Part shown: piece after piece, positions 33,711 through 42,687 of the stretch | Numbering within the stretch: the first letter of the stretch is position 1 | Layout of the letters: the number at the start of each line of letters is the position of its first letter | Assembly: GCA_003481005.1 (NCBI GenBank) | Contig: QUKC01000016.1 | Span: 11,260-75,259 of the forward strand | Source of the DNA: Firmicutes bacterium TM09-10 | GTDB lineage: Bacteria > Bacillota > Clostridia > Lachnospirales > Lachnospiraceae | Reading direction: 5' to 3' | DNA: 64,000 bases | Translations under genes and position numbers: made by a program | Notes under the pieces: model-generated | The model's input: the letters and a program-made list of their open reading frames with translations, nothing else | Database searches by the model: none | What the model was told of the DNA's origin: nothing

Positions 33711-35417
33711 CTATTCATCAAACATCATATATTCCATATAAAATTCCTGAAATTTCGCACTCGATCCAAGATTGATGGTCTTTGCCCGCTCTGCCAGTGC
33801 TGTTGCTTCTTTTTCCATCCCGCGGTCATGCAGAATCCTTACCGCACCCGCCAGTGCCGCGTTTCCGCAGATTTTAATACGGGACAGGTCAATTTTTGGA
33901 AAAAGTCCGATTCTTTCCGCGCTTTTGGCCGACATATAGGAGCCAAAGCCACCTGCCACATACAGGCCTTCCAGCCCGGCAGCATCTATTTTTTCCTCCG
34001 CCAAAAGTGTTTCCATTCCTGCCCGGATCGCTCCCTTGGCAAGCTGAACCTCACGAATATCCTCTGCAGTCAGACCGACGTTTCCAGCAAAGCATACATC
34101 CTCTTCCAGATAACCGGTATCCTCCAGCAATCCGCTTTCCAGCAATCCTGCCACACCGTCGATCACGCCGCTGCCGCAGATGCCTTCTGCTGTAGAAGCC
34201 TCCCTGTCGCCAATCACATGTACCTTCCAGCTGCCGTTTTCCCAGTTCACATGGTCAATGGCACCTGCCACACCTCGCATGCCGCAGGAAAGCCCGGCGC
34301 CCTCAAAAGCCGGTCCCGCCGCTGTCGCGCAGCAGATCAGGCGTTCCTTATGAAACAGGACAATCTCGCCGTTCGTCCCCACATCCACCATCAGCCGGGA
34401 TCTGCCGCCGCGCGCGGCTGAGACGCCATCCATTTCTCCGCAGCTGACATTCGTGCCAATTGCTGCCTCAGCTTCTTTGCGGCTGCCGTCCGCTCCGGGT
34501 ATGCGGTCCGTTTCTGTAAGACCCGATCCAAGAATCGCTGTCGTAATATCCGCACCGACAAACGCAGACATGCAGCGCGGAAGATATACGTCTGCTTTCC
34601 GGCAGCTCAAATCCAGTGCTTCTCCTATCGTCCACCAGCCAAACAGCTCGTCCGCTTCAAACGGCGCCCTTGACAGGCATCTGGGATCCTTCTGCGTCAG
34701 GAAATACAGCATCGACGTATTTCCGGTAATGATAACTGTCTCAATGGCCTCTGCACTTTCTCCTGCGTGTTCTGCCAGCTCCGTAAGCAGGCACGACACT
34801 GCCTCCCGGACGATTGCCGCAAGTTTATCTGCTTTTCCCTCCAGAGAAGCTTCCATCCGGCTGATGACATCCGCTCCGAACACGGACTGGGGATTCCATG
34901 CACCCATCGTTCCGACAGCCCTGCCTTCCCGATAGAGGACGGCTGCAATTGTCGTTGTACCGATATCCACTGCCGCGCCGAGGTGACGGTAGAGCCGCGC
35001 TCCGGGCGCAGCTTCTGCAGACGGCGCAGCACTGGCGCGCTCTGACGGCTGTGCGGGCGACATGCCGGCGGCGTTGGCAACTGGCGGCGCAGACGGCGTG
35101 CTTACACAAATCGTCTCATCCCCGTCTGCTTCCTGCCGCAACGCATCAATTTTCCCGTCCGGCACTGCTTCCAGAAAGCAGGCAAGCCGGATTCCCTGCG
35201 CAAGACGCTCGGCTCCAAGAAGTTTTTGTTCCGTCTCGGACGGCGCTGCAAAACTTCCTTCCGCATACACCATACATTTCCCGCAGGCATGCCGTCCGCC
35301 GCAGGGCATCTCCACACCATGTGATTTTTTCAGCAAACTGCTGACTGTTGTTCCCAGCTCTGTGAAAAGAGCTTCTCCATTGATCCAAAAACGGATTTTT
35401 TCGCTGTTGTCTGTCAT
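33711..35417 (-). CDS. RACo-like corrinoid activator: 2Fe-2S ferredoxin + ASKHA (DUF4445) protein
   Basis: A 568-aa protein. The N-terminal 2Fe-2S domain has cysteines C39, C45, C48 and C80 (MPCGGRHACGKC..RLAC), followed by an Ala/Pro/Ser-rich linker (about 100-145) and an ASKHA ATPase domain (AVDIGTTTIAAVL, VDVGTNGEIVLF, GMRGVAGAIDHV, AGGFGSYMSAKSAERIGLFP). Relatives reductively reactivate corrinoid methyltransferases using ATP. No corrinoid protein or methyltransferase is encoded nearby, so its partner must be elsewhere. The gene is GC-rich with many CGC/GGC codons in the linker, in contrast with the AT-rich sequence just downstream. Confidence 0.9.
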   Translation of the reverse strand: MTDNSEKIRFWINGEALFTELGTTVSSLLKKSHGVEMPCGGRHACGKCMVYAEGSFAAPSETEQKLLGAERLAQGIRLACFLEAVPDGKIDALRQEADGDETICVSTPSAPPVANAAGMSPAQPSERASAAPSAEAAPGARLYRHLGAAVDIGTTTIAAVLYREGRAVGTMGAWNPQSVFGADVISRMEASLEGKADKLAAIVREAVSCLLTELAEHAGESAEAIETVIITGNTSMLYFLTQKDPRCLSRAPFEADELFGWWTIGEALDLSCRKADVYLPRCMSAFVGADITTAILGSGLTETDRIPGADGSRKEAEAAIGTNVSCGEMDGVSAARGGRSRLMVDVGTNGEIVLFHKERLICCATAAGPAFEGAGLSCGMRGVAGAIDHVNWENGSWKVHVIGDREASTAEGICGSGVIDGVAGLLESGLLEDTGYLEEDVCFAGNVGLTAEDIREVQLAKGAIRAGMETLLAEEKIDAAGLEGLYVAGGFGSYMSAKSAERIGLFPKIDLSRIKICGNAALAGAVRILHDRGMEKEATALAERAKTINLGSSAKFQEFYMEYMMFDE

Positions 35418-35512
35418 TTTTTATTCTGTCCTGTCAAATAGGCTCCAAACCGTCCGTTTTCTGCCTGTCCGTCAACAGCCCGGTCTCCTATTTGTCCTTT
35501 GCTTCATATGAT

Positions 35513-35534
35513 GTCGGGGTCAAAAGCCCCCGAC
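35513..35534. repeat. GTCGGGG/CCCCGAC hairpin
   Basis: A short perfect hairpin in the 354-base gap between the RACo-like gene and trpS. Its ATGATGTCGGGG end occurs inverted in the malic enzyme leader at 44917-44928. Confidence 0.55.
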
Positions 35535-35546
35535 CTTGATGCCTGC

Positions 35547-35578
35547 GGATTGTTCCGTGCTGCGCACTCCCACAATCC
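35547..35578. repeat. 32-bp inverted-repeat element, copy 2
   Basis: The exact reverse complement of 29269-29300. It carries terminal GGATTGT/ACAATCC arms and an internal GTGCTGCGCAC palindrome. Confidence 0.75.
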
Positions 35579-35678
35579 GGAGGTCTTCCTTATTGACTGC
35601 ATTTCCAAAATGATATCCCATCGCACCGATAGATGCAAGCGGATTTGTCATCTCAGTCGCAGTGTTGCCGCAGAATAA

Positions 35679-35726
35679 AATCAGGGCGTGCAAAAAATGA
35701 TTTCTCATCCTTCACACGCCCTGATT
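35679..35726 (-). terminator. Terminator of trpS
   Basis: Arms AATCAGGGCGTG and CACGCCCTGATT with a 24-base loop, followed by TTTTATTCTG on the minus strand, 45 bases after the trpS stop. Confidence 0.65.
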
Positions 35727-35771
35727 ATTTCCGATAATCCTTTATTTTCCCGTGAAACACGCAGCTATTTT

Positions 35772-36842
35772 TCATTCGCCCTTTAACAGGCTGCTGTCCT
35801 CGAAGTAATTGATCTTCATTGCTGCCTTGACATCCTTTAAGGTTTCCGCAGCCTTTGCTTCTGCAACCTCACTGCCCTTTTTCAGAATGTCGTAAACATC
35901 CGTCAGATGCTCTTCCCAGTATTTTCTTCTCTCACGGATCGGCGCAAGCTCAGACTGCATAACGTTGTTTAAGAACTTCTTCACTTTGACGTCGCCCAGA
36001 CCGCCCCGCTGATAATGTGCTTTCAATTCGTCCAGATTCTGGTAATCCGGTAAAAACTCTGCAAAATGCTCCGGTCTGCAGAACGCATCCAGATAAATAA
36101 ATACAGGGTTGCCGTCCACGTTGCCGGGATCCTCCACACGCAAATGGTTCGGATCTGTGAACATGCTCATAACCTTTTTCTTTACATCTGCTTCTGTGTC
36201 GGACAGATAGATACAGTTGCCAAGGGATTTGCTCATCTTCGCCTTGCCGTCGATGCCGGGCAGTCTTAAGCATGCCTTATTGGAGGGCAGGATGATCTCA
36301 GGCTCTGTCAGGGTGTCCCCGTAAACGCTGTTGAACTTATGTACGATTTCCTTACACTGTTCCAGCATAGGCAGCTGGTCTTCGCCAACCGGAACAGCAG
36401 TTGCACGGAATGCAGTAATGTCCGCAGCCTGGCTGATGGGATAGCAGAAAAATCCAACCGGAATGCTTGCTTCGAAATTACGCATCTGGATCTCTGCTTT
36501 CACGGTAGGGTTTCTCTGTACTCTGGAAACCGTTACCAGATTCATATAGTAAAAGGTCAGCTCTGTCAGCTCCGGAACCATGGACTGAATGAAAATCGTT
36601 GCCTTTTCCGGATCAAGGCCGCATGCCAGATAATCCAGCGCCACCTGTAAAATGTTCTGACGTACCTTTTCCGGATGCTCTGCATTGTCTGTCAACGCCT
36701 GTGCATCCGCAATCATAATATAAATCTCGTCAAACTGACCGGAATTCTGCAGTCTTACACGCTCCTTCAAAGAGCCTACATAATGGCCCACATGAAGACG
36801 TCCTGTGGGGCGATCCCCCGTTAAAATAATCTTTTTGCTCAT
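35772..36842 (-). CDS. trpS: Tryptophanyl-tRNA synthetase
   Basis: A 356-aa class I synthetase that charges tRNA-Trp. The HIGH-type motif is GRLHVGHYVG, and the KMSKS loop is KAKMSKSLGN. The start is MSKKIILTGDRPTG, with GAGAGGGACAGGC upstream; the frame reaches 45 codons further up through the promoter and cannot be translated from there. It belongs to the long TrpS branch seen in many Firmicutes. The leader has no T-box motif that I can find. Confidence 0.95.
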   Translation of the reverse strand: MSKKIILTGDRPTGRLHVGHYVGSLKERVRLQNSGQFDEIYIMIADAQALTDNAEHPEKVRQNILQVALDYLACGLDPEKATIFIQSMVPELTELTFYYMNLVTVSRVQRNPTVKAEIQMRNFEASIPVGFFCYPISQAADITAFRATAVPVGEDQLPMLEQCKEIVHKFNSVYGDTLTEPEIILPSNKACLRLPGIDGKAKMSKSLGNCIYLSDTEADVKKKVMSMFTDPNHLRVEDPGNVDGNPVFIYLDAFCRPEHFAEFLPDYQNLDELKAHYQRGGLGDVKVKKFLNNVMQSELAPIRERRKYWEEHLTDVYDILKKGSEVAEAKAAETLKDVKAAMKINYFEDSSLLKGE

Positions 36843-36948
36843 ATGCCTGTCCCTCTCGCTTCTCCTGGGATACCGCAGCACTGTCTGAAGCCTGCCGCAT
36901 CCTGATAACCCTGCAGTCTGTTGATTTCCACAGCTGCAGCTCTTTCCA

Positions 36949-37008
36949 ATTATATCCCGTAAAAAGCACAGAGTCAACAGTTGCGTAGATTCGCATCTGT
37001 TGACTCTG
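36949..37008 (-). promoter_or_regulatory. trpS promoter overlapping the terminator of the Ca2+ ATPase gene
   Basis: A perfect 12-bp hairpin (CAGAGTCAACAG/CTGTTGACTCTG, 36969-37008) follows the ATPase stop. Its downstream arm contains the -35 TTGACT (36972-36977) of a promoter with a 17-base spacer and -10 TATAAT (36949-36954), with TTTTTACGGG between. One sequence therefore serves as terminator and promoter. Confidence 0.75.
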
Positions 37009-37023
37009 AAGTTTACGTTACAG

Positions 37024-39657
37024 TTATCTCGTACTGCGCCGCTGGATCCACTTTACAAGCTCCACGACGGGAACTACCAGCACACTCAAAAGAAGTGCAA
37101 CAAGATACTCTAAAGGCTCCACACTCGTAAAACCGAATGCTCCGGCAAGCAACGGGATCTCACACACTGCAGTGGTTGCAAGCAGGGAAACCGCTGCTGC
37201 TCCAAACAGAAGCCGGTTTTTCGAGCCAAGACGGAAAATACTTCCTCTCTGGGAACGCATATTCATGCTGTGGAAAATTTCCGCCATTGACATTGTAACA
37301 AAGGCCATCGTAGTGCCATGGGCGCTGTTTGTGATGGTCCACTCTCCGGTTTCCATGAAATGTCCGATAAAATAGGAAACCATGACAAGTGCGGTTACCA
37401 AAAGTCCCTGATAAGCAATATCAAAGCCCATTCCATCCGCAAAAATACCGGCCTTCGCATCCCTGGGTCTGCGCTTCATAATGTCCGGCTCTGCCTTTTC
37501 CGTACCCAGCGCCAGCGCCGGGAAGCAGTCCGTTACAAGATTGATCCACAGAAGATGCACCGGCTGCAGAATCGTAAAGCCCAGGAGTGTCGCAAAGAAA
37601 ATACTCAGCACTTCACTCATATTGGAGCCTAACAGAAACTGGATTGCCTTCCGGATGTTGTCATAGATTCTGCGGCCCTCTTCCACCGCGCCGACAATCG
37701 TTGCAAAATTATCGTCCGCCAGCACCATATCTGCCACATTTTTGGTAACGTCCGTTCCTGTGATACCCATTCCGATGCCGATGTCCGCAGCCTTGATGGA
37801 GGGCGCGTCGTTAACGCCGTCACCGGTCATTGCCGTCACATAGCCGGCATTTCTCCAGGCGTTTACGATACGGGTCTTGTGCTCTGGCTGTACGCGGGCA
37901 TAAACGCTGATGTTCTGAAACTTCTCTGCAAATTCTGCATCGTCCATTTTTTCCAGCTCTGCTCCCGTCACTGCCAGGCTGCCATCCTGTAAAATACCAA
38001 GCTCTCTTGCGATCGCTGCTGCCGTATCCACATGGTCGCCCGTGATCATAACCGGTCGGATCCCCGCTTCCCGACATTCGTCAATTGCTGCCTTTACCTC
38101 CGGGCGCACCGGATCGATCATGCCGCACAGTCCCAAAAAGCAAAGCTCCTGCTCCAGCAGATCCGCATCCTCACTTTCCGGCTTTTTCGTCCAGACTCTC
38201 TGTCCGCATGCCAGCACACGCAGTGCCCGGTCTGCCATGGACTTATTTGCCTGCAGAACCTTTTTCCGATATTCTTCTGTCATGGGCAGAAGCTGTCCAT
38301 CCTCCAGATAAAACCCACAACGAGTGAGAACCACATCCGGCGCCCCTTTTGTAAACTGAATATAATCGTCCTTGCGTTTATGGATCGTGGACATCATTTT
38401 CCGTCCGGAATCAAAGGGAGCCTCCAGCACACGGGGCATACTCTGTTTTAAAAGATTCTTATCCTGCCCGATCCTGCTCGCCCAGGCAACCAGGGCAGCC
38501 TCCGTCGGTTCACCTGTCACACTGCCGTCTGCATCCAGCTCTGCGTCACTGCACAGTGCCATTGCTGCCGAAAGCTCCTGCTCCTTTACTCCGAAGGAAT
38601 CTACAACTGTCATCTGGTTCTGGGTCAGCGTTCCGGTCTTATCCGAACAGATCACCTGGGCACAGCCAAGGGTTTCCACTGCTGTCAGCCGGCGGATGAT
38701 CGCGTTTCGTTTTGACATGTTCGTTACACCGATGGAAAGTACCACTGTCACAACTGCCGCAAGTCCTTCCGGGATCGCCGCCACTGCAAGGGAAACCGCG
38801 ATCATAAAGGAGTTCAGTGCGACCTCAAAATTCAGGCTGCCTGCCCGGATCATCTGAATTGCAAAAACCAGTACGCAGATTCCGATCACCAGCTTTGTCA
38901 ACACCTTCGAAAGCTGTGTCAGTTTTCTCTGCAGCGGTGTCTGTCCTTCCTGTGCCTGAGACAGAGCATCCGCAATTTTTCCCATTTCCGTATCCATACC
39001 GGTGGCCGTCACGACTGCCACAGCACGTCCATATACGATCGTGCTTCCCATATAGACCATATTTTTACGGTCGCCCAGGGGCACATCCCGTTCCCCGTCT
39101 GCCAAAAAGATCTGATCGATCAGCTTCGTGACCGGCACGGATTCTCCTGTCAGTGCAGCTTCCTCTGCTTTCAGGCTTGCGCTTTCCAGAATCCTTGCAT
39201 CCGCCGGAACCGCATCCCCTGCTTCCAGACAGATGATATCCCCCACCACAAGGTCTTTGCTCAAAATCGAGGACATTTTCCCGTCCCGCACAACCTTCGA
39301 GGTGGCTGCTGCCATGTCCTGCAGCGCTTCGATGGCCTTTTCCGCCTTGCTTTCCTGATACACACCCAGCACGGCATTGATCAGCACCACTGCCAGAATA
39401 ATAATGACATCCGCAAAGCTGTCATTTTCCAGAACTGCAAGCACACCGCTGATGGCCGCTGCCGCCAGCAGGATCACAATCATCGGATCTGCCACCTGTT
39501 CTGCAAACCGGCGCAGCAGGGACTTTCCCTTCGCCGCCTTTAACTCGTTCGCCCCGTTCTGCAAAAGCCGCTCTGCCGCTTCTTTTTCTGTCAAGCCGCT
39601 TTTTTGGCTGTTAAGCTCCTGCAGTACCTGTTGTGAGTCTTCACAATAATACTTCAT
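37024..39657 (-). CDS. P2A-type calcium-transporting ATPase
   Basis: An 877-aa cation pump of the SERCA/PMCA-like bacterial type. It has an N-terminal cation ATPase domain, actuator ALTGESVPV, membrane motif AIPEGLAAVVTVVLSIG, phosphorylation site SDKTGTLTQ, nucleotide-binding KGAPDVVL, and hinge MTGDGVNDAPSIKAADIGI. PEGL in helix 4 and NM(A)DMVLADDNF with later VTDCFPALALG support Ca2+ (or Mn2+) export. The ATG has GGAGGAAAAAG upstream. It is a single-gene unit ending in the trpS promoter/terminator. K+/Na+ specificity is less likely but not excluded. Confidence 0.92.
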   Translation of the reverse strand: MKYYCEDSQQVLQELNSQKSGLTEKEAAERLLQNGANELKAAKGKSLLRRFAEQVADPMIVILLAAAAISGVLAVLENDSFADVIIILAVVLINAVLGVYQESKAEKAIEALQDMAAATSKVVRDGKMSSILSKDLVVGDIICLEAGDAVPADARILESASLKAEEAALTGESVPVTKLIDQIFLADGERDVPLGDRKNMVYMGSTIVYGRAVAVVTATGMDTEMGKIADALSQAQEGQTPLQRKLTQLSKVLTKLVIGICVLVFAIQMIRAGSLNFEVALNSFMIAVSLAVAAIPEGLAAVVTVVLSIGVTNMSKRNAIIRRLTAVETLGCAQVICSDKTGTLTQNQMTVVDSFGVKEQELSAAMALCSDAELDADGSVTGEPTEAALVAWASRIGQDKNLLKQSMPRVLEAPFDSGRKMMSTIHKRKDDYIQFTKGAPDVVLTRCGFYLEDGQLLPMTEEYRKKVLQANKSMADRALRVLACGQRVWTKKPESEDADLLEQELCFLGLCGMIDPVRPEVKAAIDECREAGIRPVMITGDHVDTAAAIARELGILQDGSLAVTGAELEKMDDAEFAEKFQNISVYARVQPEHKTRIVNAWRNAGYVTAMTGDGVNDAPSIKAADIGIGMGITGTDVTKNVADMVLADDNFATIVGAVEEGRRIYDNIRKAIQFLLGSNMSEVLSIFFATLLGFTILQPVHLLWINLVTDCFPALALGTEKAEPDIMKRRPRDAKAGIFADGMGFDIAYQGLLVTALVMVSYFIGHFMETGEWTITNSAHGTTMAFVTMSMAEIFHSMNMRSQRGSIFRLGSKNRLLFGAAAVSLLATTAVCEIPLLAGAFGFTSVEPLEYLVALLLSVLVVPVVELVKWIQRRSTR

Positions 39658-39683
39658 TCTTTTTCCTCCCGATGGTGTTTTTC

Positions 39684-39726
39684 GTACAATAGATCTCTCA
39701 CTTCGTGATCGCTCTATTGTCTTGAA
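39684..39726. repeat. 43-bp hairpin repeat family, divergent copy 4
   Basis: Arms ACAATAGA and TCTATTGT with a different core (TCTCTCACTTCGTGATCGC), followed by CTTGAAT as in the other copies. It lies in the leader of the Ca2+ ATPase gene. Confidence 0.6.
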
Positions 39727-39734
39727 TCACAAAA

Positions 39735-39776
39735 GACCCAAATACTGCTTTTCAAAAAGAAAACAGTATCTGAGTC
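39735..39776 (-). terminator. Terminator of the 583-aa GH13 gene
   Basis: Arms GACCCAAATACTG and CAGTATCTGAGTC (two mismatches), followed on the minus strand by TTTTGTG. The rest of the 39777-40020 gap shows nothing I can name. Confidence 0.65.
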
Positions 39777-40023
39777 TCGCAATTTAAAACAAGCCAGATC
39801 GGCACGGGATCGGGGTTGTTGACTTGTTACGCTGATGCAAAGGCGATCCGCCGGCTCTGTTCCATTCCGGCAGCTGCACTTGCTGCGCTCGCTACTCCCT
39901 CACAGGGAATTTTGTTTAGCAGTAAGGTTATCATATGCAAAGTCTTCTGTCAATATACCTGCCGATAAAGTTTTGGTGAATTTTTTGTCCGCTTTGGCAA
40001 CTGTCTGACCGGAACGTCTGCAC

Positions 40024-41775
40024 TTACAGCCGTTCCACCAATACGCCGCCTGCCCGCAGCACCCCATTCTCATAACCTCTTGCAAACAGCACGCTGCCCT
40101 CTGTCTCCACATCGGTCTCTTTTCCGGATGCGTTCAACACAACCCGGAGCCTGCTGCCCTCTGCCCCGGTTTTGACATATTCCACCACCCGGTCAGAGCT
40201 GTTATTATTTTCAAATGTGATTTCCATGCTGCGGGCCGCAGGCTCTTTTCGAAGGGCTATCAGCTGCTTTACCTGCTCCGTAATCTCTGCATAGTTTCCC
40301 TGTTCGATCTGATCCCAGGGCATACAGCGTCTGCAATCCGGGTCAGCGCCGCCCTCTATCGCGATTTCCGTCCCATAATAGATACAGGGACTTCCAGGCA
40401 TTGTAAATAGCATTGCAAGCTGCTGGAAAAAGAGATCCTGATTTCCACCTGTCTGATGGATCAGCCGATCTGTATCATGGGAATCCAGAAGGTTAAACAA
40501 AACCTCTGTCGTCTGACGCATATAACGCACCAGATTTTCATGAATCGCCTCTTCCAAATCCGATTTCGTCTTTTCCGGCTGATACCAAAACTCCCGGATG
40601 GATGCCGCAAAGGGATAGTTCATAACGGCGTCGAATTCGTCCCCGCCAAGCCACGGCATTGCGTCATGCCAGATTTCCCCCAGCAGATAAAAATCCGGTT
40701 TTAACTGCTTTGTCATCTGCCGCAGCTCACGGCAAAACAGATGGGAAATTTCGTTTGCAACATCTAACCGAAGTCCGTCAATGTCAAAGGTCTCGATCCA
40801 ATAACGAACCGTATCCAAAAAGTAGTCCCGCACCTTTTTTTCACTCGTATTGAGCTTTGGCATCCGCTCCGCAAAGGCAAAGGAATAATAGCGTCCATCC
40901 CGGGTGCTGCCCTCCTGCTCCCGACAGGGCCAGCGATTGATCATAAACCAGTCATAATAGGGGGACTTGGGCCCCTTTTCCATCACATCCCGCCACGGTA
41001 AAAAGTTACTGCCGCAATGGTTGAATACACCGTCCAACATCACGCGGATGCCTCTGTCATGGGCCTCCTTAACGAGCAGCTTCATAGTCTTTTCATCTCC
41101 GAAGCCCGGATCGATCTTCCGGTAATCTGTCGTATCATATTTATGACTTGAGGGAGATTCAAACACCGGCGTCAGATACAGTCCGGTAATACCAAGCTCC
41201 TGTAAATAAGGAAGCTTCTGACGAATTCCATCCAGATCGCCGCCGTAAAAATCGAGATTACTTACGGTATGGTATCCCCAGGGCTTTACCCAGTCCGGAT
41301 CATTTTCTTTGTTGCCGTTGCAAAAGCGCTCCGGAAAAATCTGATACCAGACCGTCTCCCGCACCCACTTTGGCGTCACGTTGATATCCACCGAATTCAT
41401 CCACGGAAACGTAAAGCACTGTCCCAGCTGTCCGTTTTTCACATCCTCTGGCGAATGAAAGCCATCCTCAAAATAAAAAACCCGTTCTGCTCCTGCCTGC
41501 AGCTCGAAGAAATACCGGCACCGTTTATAGGGAGGCTGCACGGGAATTTCCCACCAGAGGTGCTTGGGCAGACGCATTTTTGTCACGATCTCCTCCCGGC
41601 TGCCTTCCCAGGCCTCATTTCCGCCCAGAATACCGGTAGAAAACGGGTCGCCGTAATGAATCCAAACCTGTTCCACTTCTTCTCCGGTCTGCAGACCTAC
41701 CATCAAAATTTCCTCATCCAATGCATAACAAAACTGCTGTGACGCTCTATGATAAACCGCTTCTAAATGAATCAT
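40024..41775 (-). CDS. GH13 neopullulanase/cyclomaltodextrinase-type enzyme
   Basis: A 583-aa cytosolic enzyme with an N-terminal CBM34-like beta domain (1-125), then the GH13 barrel: MLDGVFNHCG (246-255), DGLRLDVAN with nucleophile D338, LLGEIWHD with acid E367, LLDSHD, and a C-terminal beta domain. CBM34 plus GH13_20-type motifs indicate cleavage of cyclodextrins, pullulan or maltodextrins in the cytosol. It lies downstream of a TrmB-type regulator and probably forms an operon with it. The ATG has AAGGAGGTC upstream. Confidence 0.92.
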   Translation of the reverse strand: MIHLEAVYHRASQQFCYALDEEILMVGLQTGEEVEQVWIHYGDPFSTGILGGNEAWEGSREEIVTKMRLPKHLWWEIPVQPPYKRCRYFFELQAGAERVFYFEDGFHSPEDVKNGQLGQCFTFPWMNSVDINVTPKWVRETVWYQIFPERFCNGNKENDPDWVKPWGYHTVSNLDFYGGDLDGIRQKLPYLQELGITGLYLTPVFESPSSHKYDTTDYRKIDPGFGDEKTMKLLVKEAHDRGIRVMLDGVFNHCGSNFLPWRDVMEKGPKSPYYDWFMINRWPCREQEGSTRDGRYYSFAFAERMPKLNTSEKKVRDYFLDTVRYWIETFDIDGLRLDVANEISHLFCRELRQMTKQLKPDFYLLGEIWHDAMPWLGGDEFDAVMNYPFAASIREFWYQPEKTKSDLEEAIHENLVRYMRQTTEVLFNLLDSHDTDRLIHQTGGNQDLFFQQLAMLFTMPGSPCIYYGTEIAIEGGADPDCRRCMPWDQIEQGNYAEITEQVKQLIALRKEPAARSMEITFENNNSSDRVVEYVKTGAEGSRLRVVLNASGKETDVETEGSVLFARGYENGVLRAGGVLVERL

Positions 41776-41829
41776 GCTCAGACCTCCTTTTTCCAGGCCG
41801 CATCCTTTTACACTGCAGCCGATCTCATT

Positions 41830-42564
41830 TCAATGAATTTCCAGTCCATATTTTTCCTGCAACTGCAACAGAGTGATGTCGTGTTGAATATGCTCCGACA
41901 AGATCTTCACCATCAGCCCATTGTTGCTGACCGTGCCGCTCCAGTTGGCAAATGCACCGCAGTCCGCTGTCAGTGTCATCTGCCTGTCTGTCACAAGCAT
42001 CAGACGGGAGGGCTGATGTGCTGTCAGCATTCCTCCGTGGGTATAAAACTCCACATCCTCCCGGTTCAGTCCAAGATCATAAAAGGAAAACGCAACGATC
42101 CGCACGCCTTTTTTCTTTAGCCGATGGAAGGTCTCTGCAAAACAGGAAAGATCAAAATCCGCATTCAGATAAACCTCCTCCCGGGCATCCTCCAGAAGCT
42201 TCCCTGCCCTTGCCATCGCCGTTTCAAAGCCCCGGAATACGAAATGCACCTCCGGCTGCTTCGCCGTCTCGTATTCTTCCAGCTGTTGCCTGGCGAGAGA
42301 AAGGTTCGCTGTCATTTCCGCCTGCATCCGCCCCAAAAGCACCTCCGGCTCCTGGGCGGTATACAGTGCTGTCTGATCCGGAACCAGCTCCACCATCCCC
42401 TTATCCAGCATGTGCTCCAGCGCATTGTAAATAGAAGGGCGCGCAATTGCGATTTTTTTAGCAAGCTGATAGGCAGACATGGGCTCAGAACCGATCAATG
42501 CCATATAAATCTGTGCTTCCAGCCTTGAAAAATTCAGATGTTCCAGGGTTTCCTGCAGCTTCAT
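41830..42564 (-). CDS. TrmB-family transcriptional regulator
   Basis: A 244-aa protein starting MKLQETLEHLNFSRLEAQIY. The N-terminal winged helix is MSAYQLAKKIAIARPSIYNA and LEHMLDKGMVELVP. A short coiled segment follows, then a PLD-like TrmB middle domain (EVYLNADFDLSCF, VRIVAFSFYDLG). In archaea and Firmicutes, TrmB proteins sense maltodextrins or other sugars, which fits the GH13 gene downstream. The start is supported by AAAGGA upstream; the frame extends 48 codons upstream across the promoter and is not used. Confidence 0.88.
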   Translation of the reverse strand: MKLQETLEHLNFSRLEAQIYMALIGSEPMSAYQLAKKIAIARPSIYNALEHMLDKGMVELVPDQTALYTAQEPEVLLGRMQAEMTANLSLARQQLEEYETAKQPEVHFVFRGFETAMARAGKLLEDAREEVYLNADFDLSCFAETFHRLKKKGVRIVAFSFYDLGLNREDVEFYTHGGMLTAHQPSRLMLVTDRQMTLTADCGAFANWSGTVSNNGLMVKILSEHIQHDITLLQLQEKYGLEIH

Positions 42565-42601
42565 CGTTCGTTTTCCTTTCGTTGTATATTTTATGCAACT
42601 A

Positions 42602-42630
42602 TATATAGCATAAACTTTTGCCCAATGCAA
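42602..42630 (-). promoter_or_regulatory. Promoter of the trmB-GH13 operon
   Basis: -35 TTGCAT, a 17-base spacer and -10 TATATA. The overlapping TGCTATATATAGTTGCAT contains an inverted motif that could be an operator. Confidence 0.5.
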
Positions 42631-42687
42631 GTATTTTTTTGATTTCCTTGAAAAGGAAGAACATCCGGTGCCCATCCTCGTAGAGCG

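Noticed and set aside
35520..35708. 62-codon minus-strand ORF between the RACo-like gene and trpS
   Set aside because: It is made of the GTCGGGG hairpin, the 32-bp repeat and the trpS terminator; its translation reflects repeats rather than a protein.
36843..36990. T-box riboswitch in front of trpS
   Set aside because: The leader is about 95 bases after the predicted start and lacks the conserved T-box sequence and antiterminator; only a promoter and the upstream terminator are seen.
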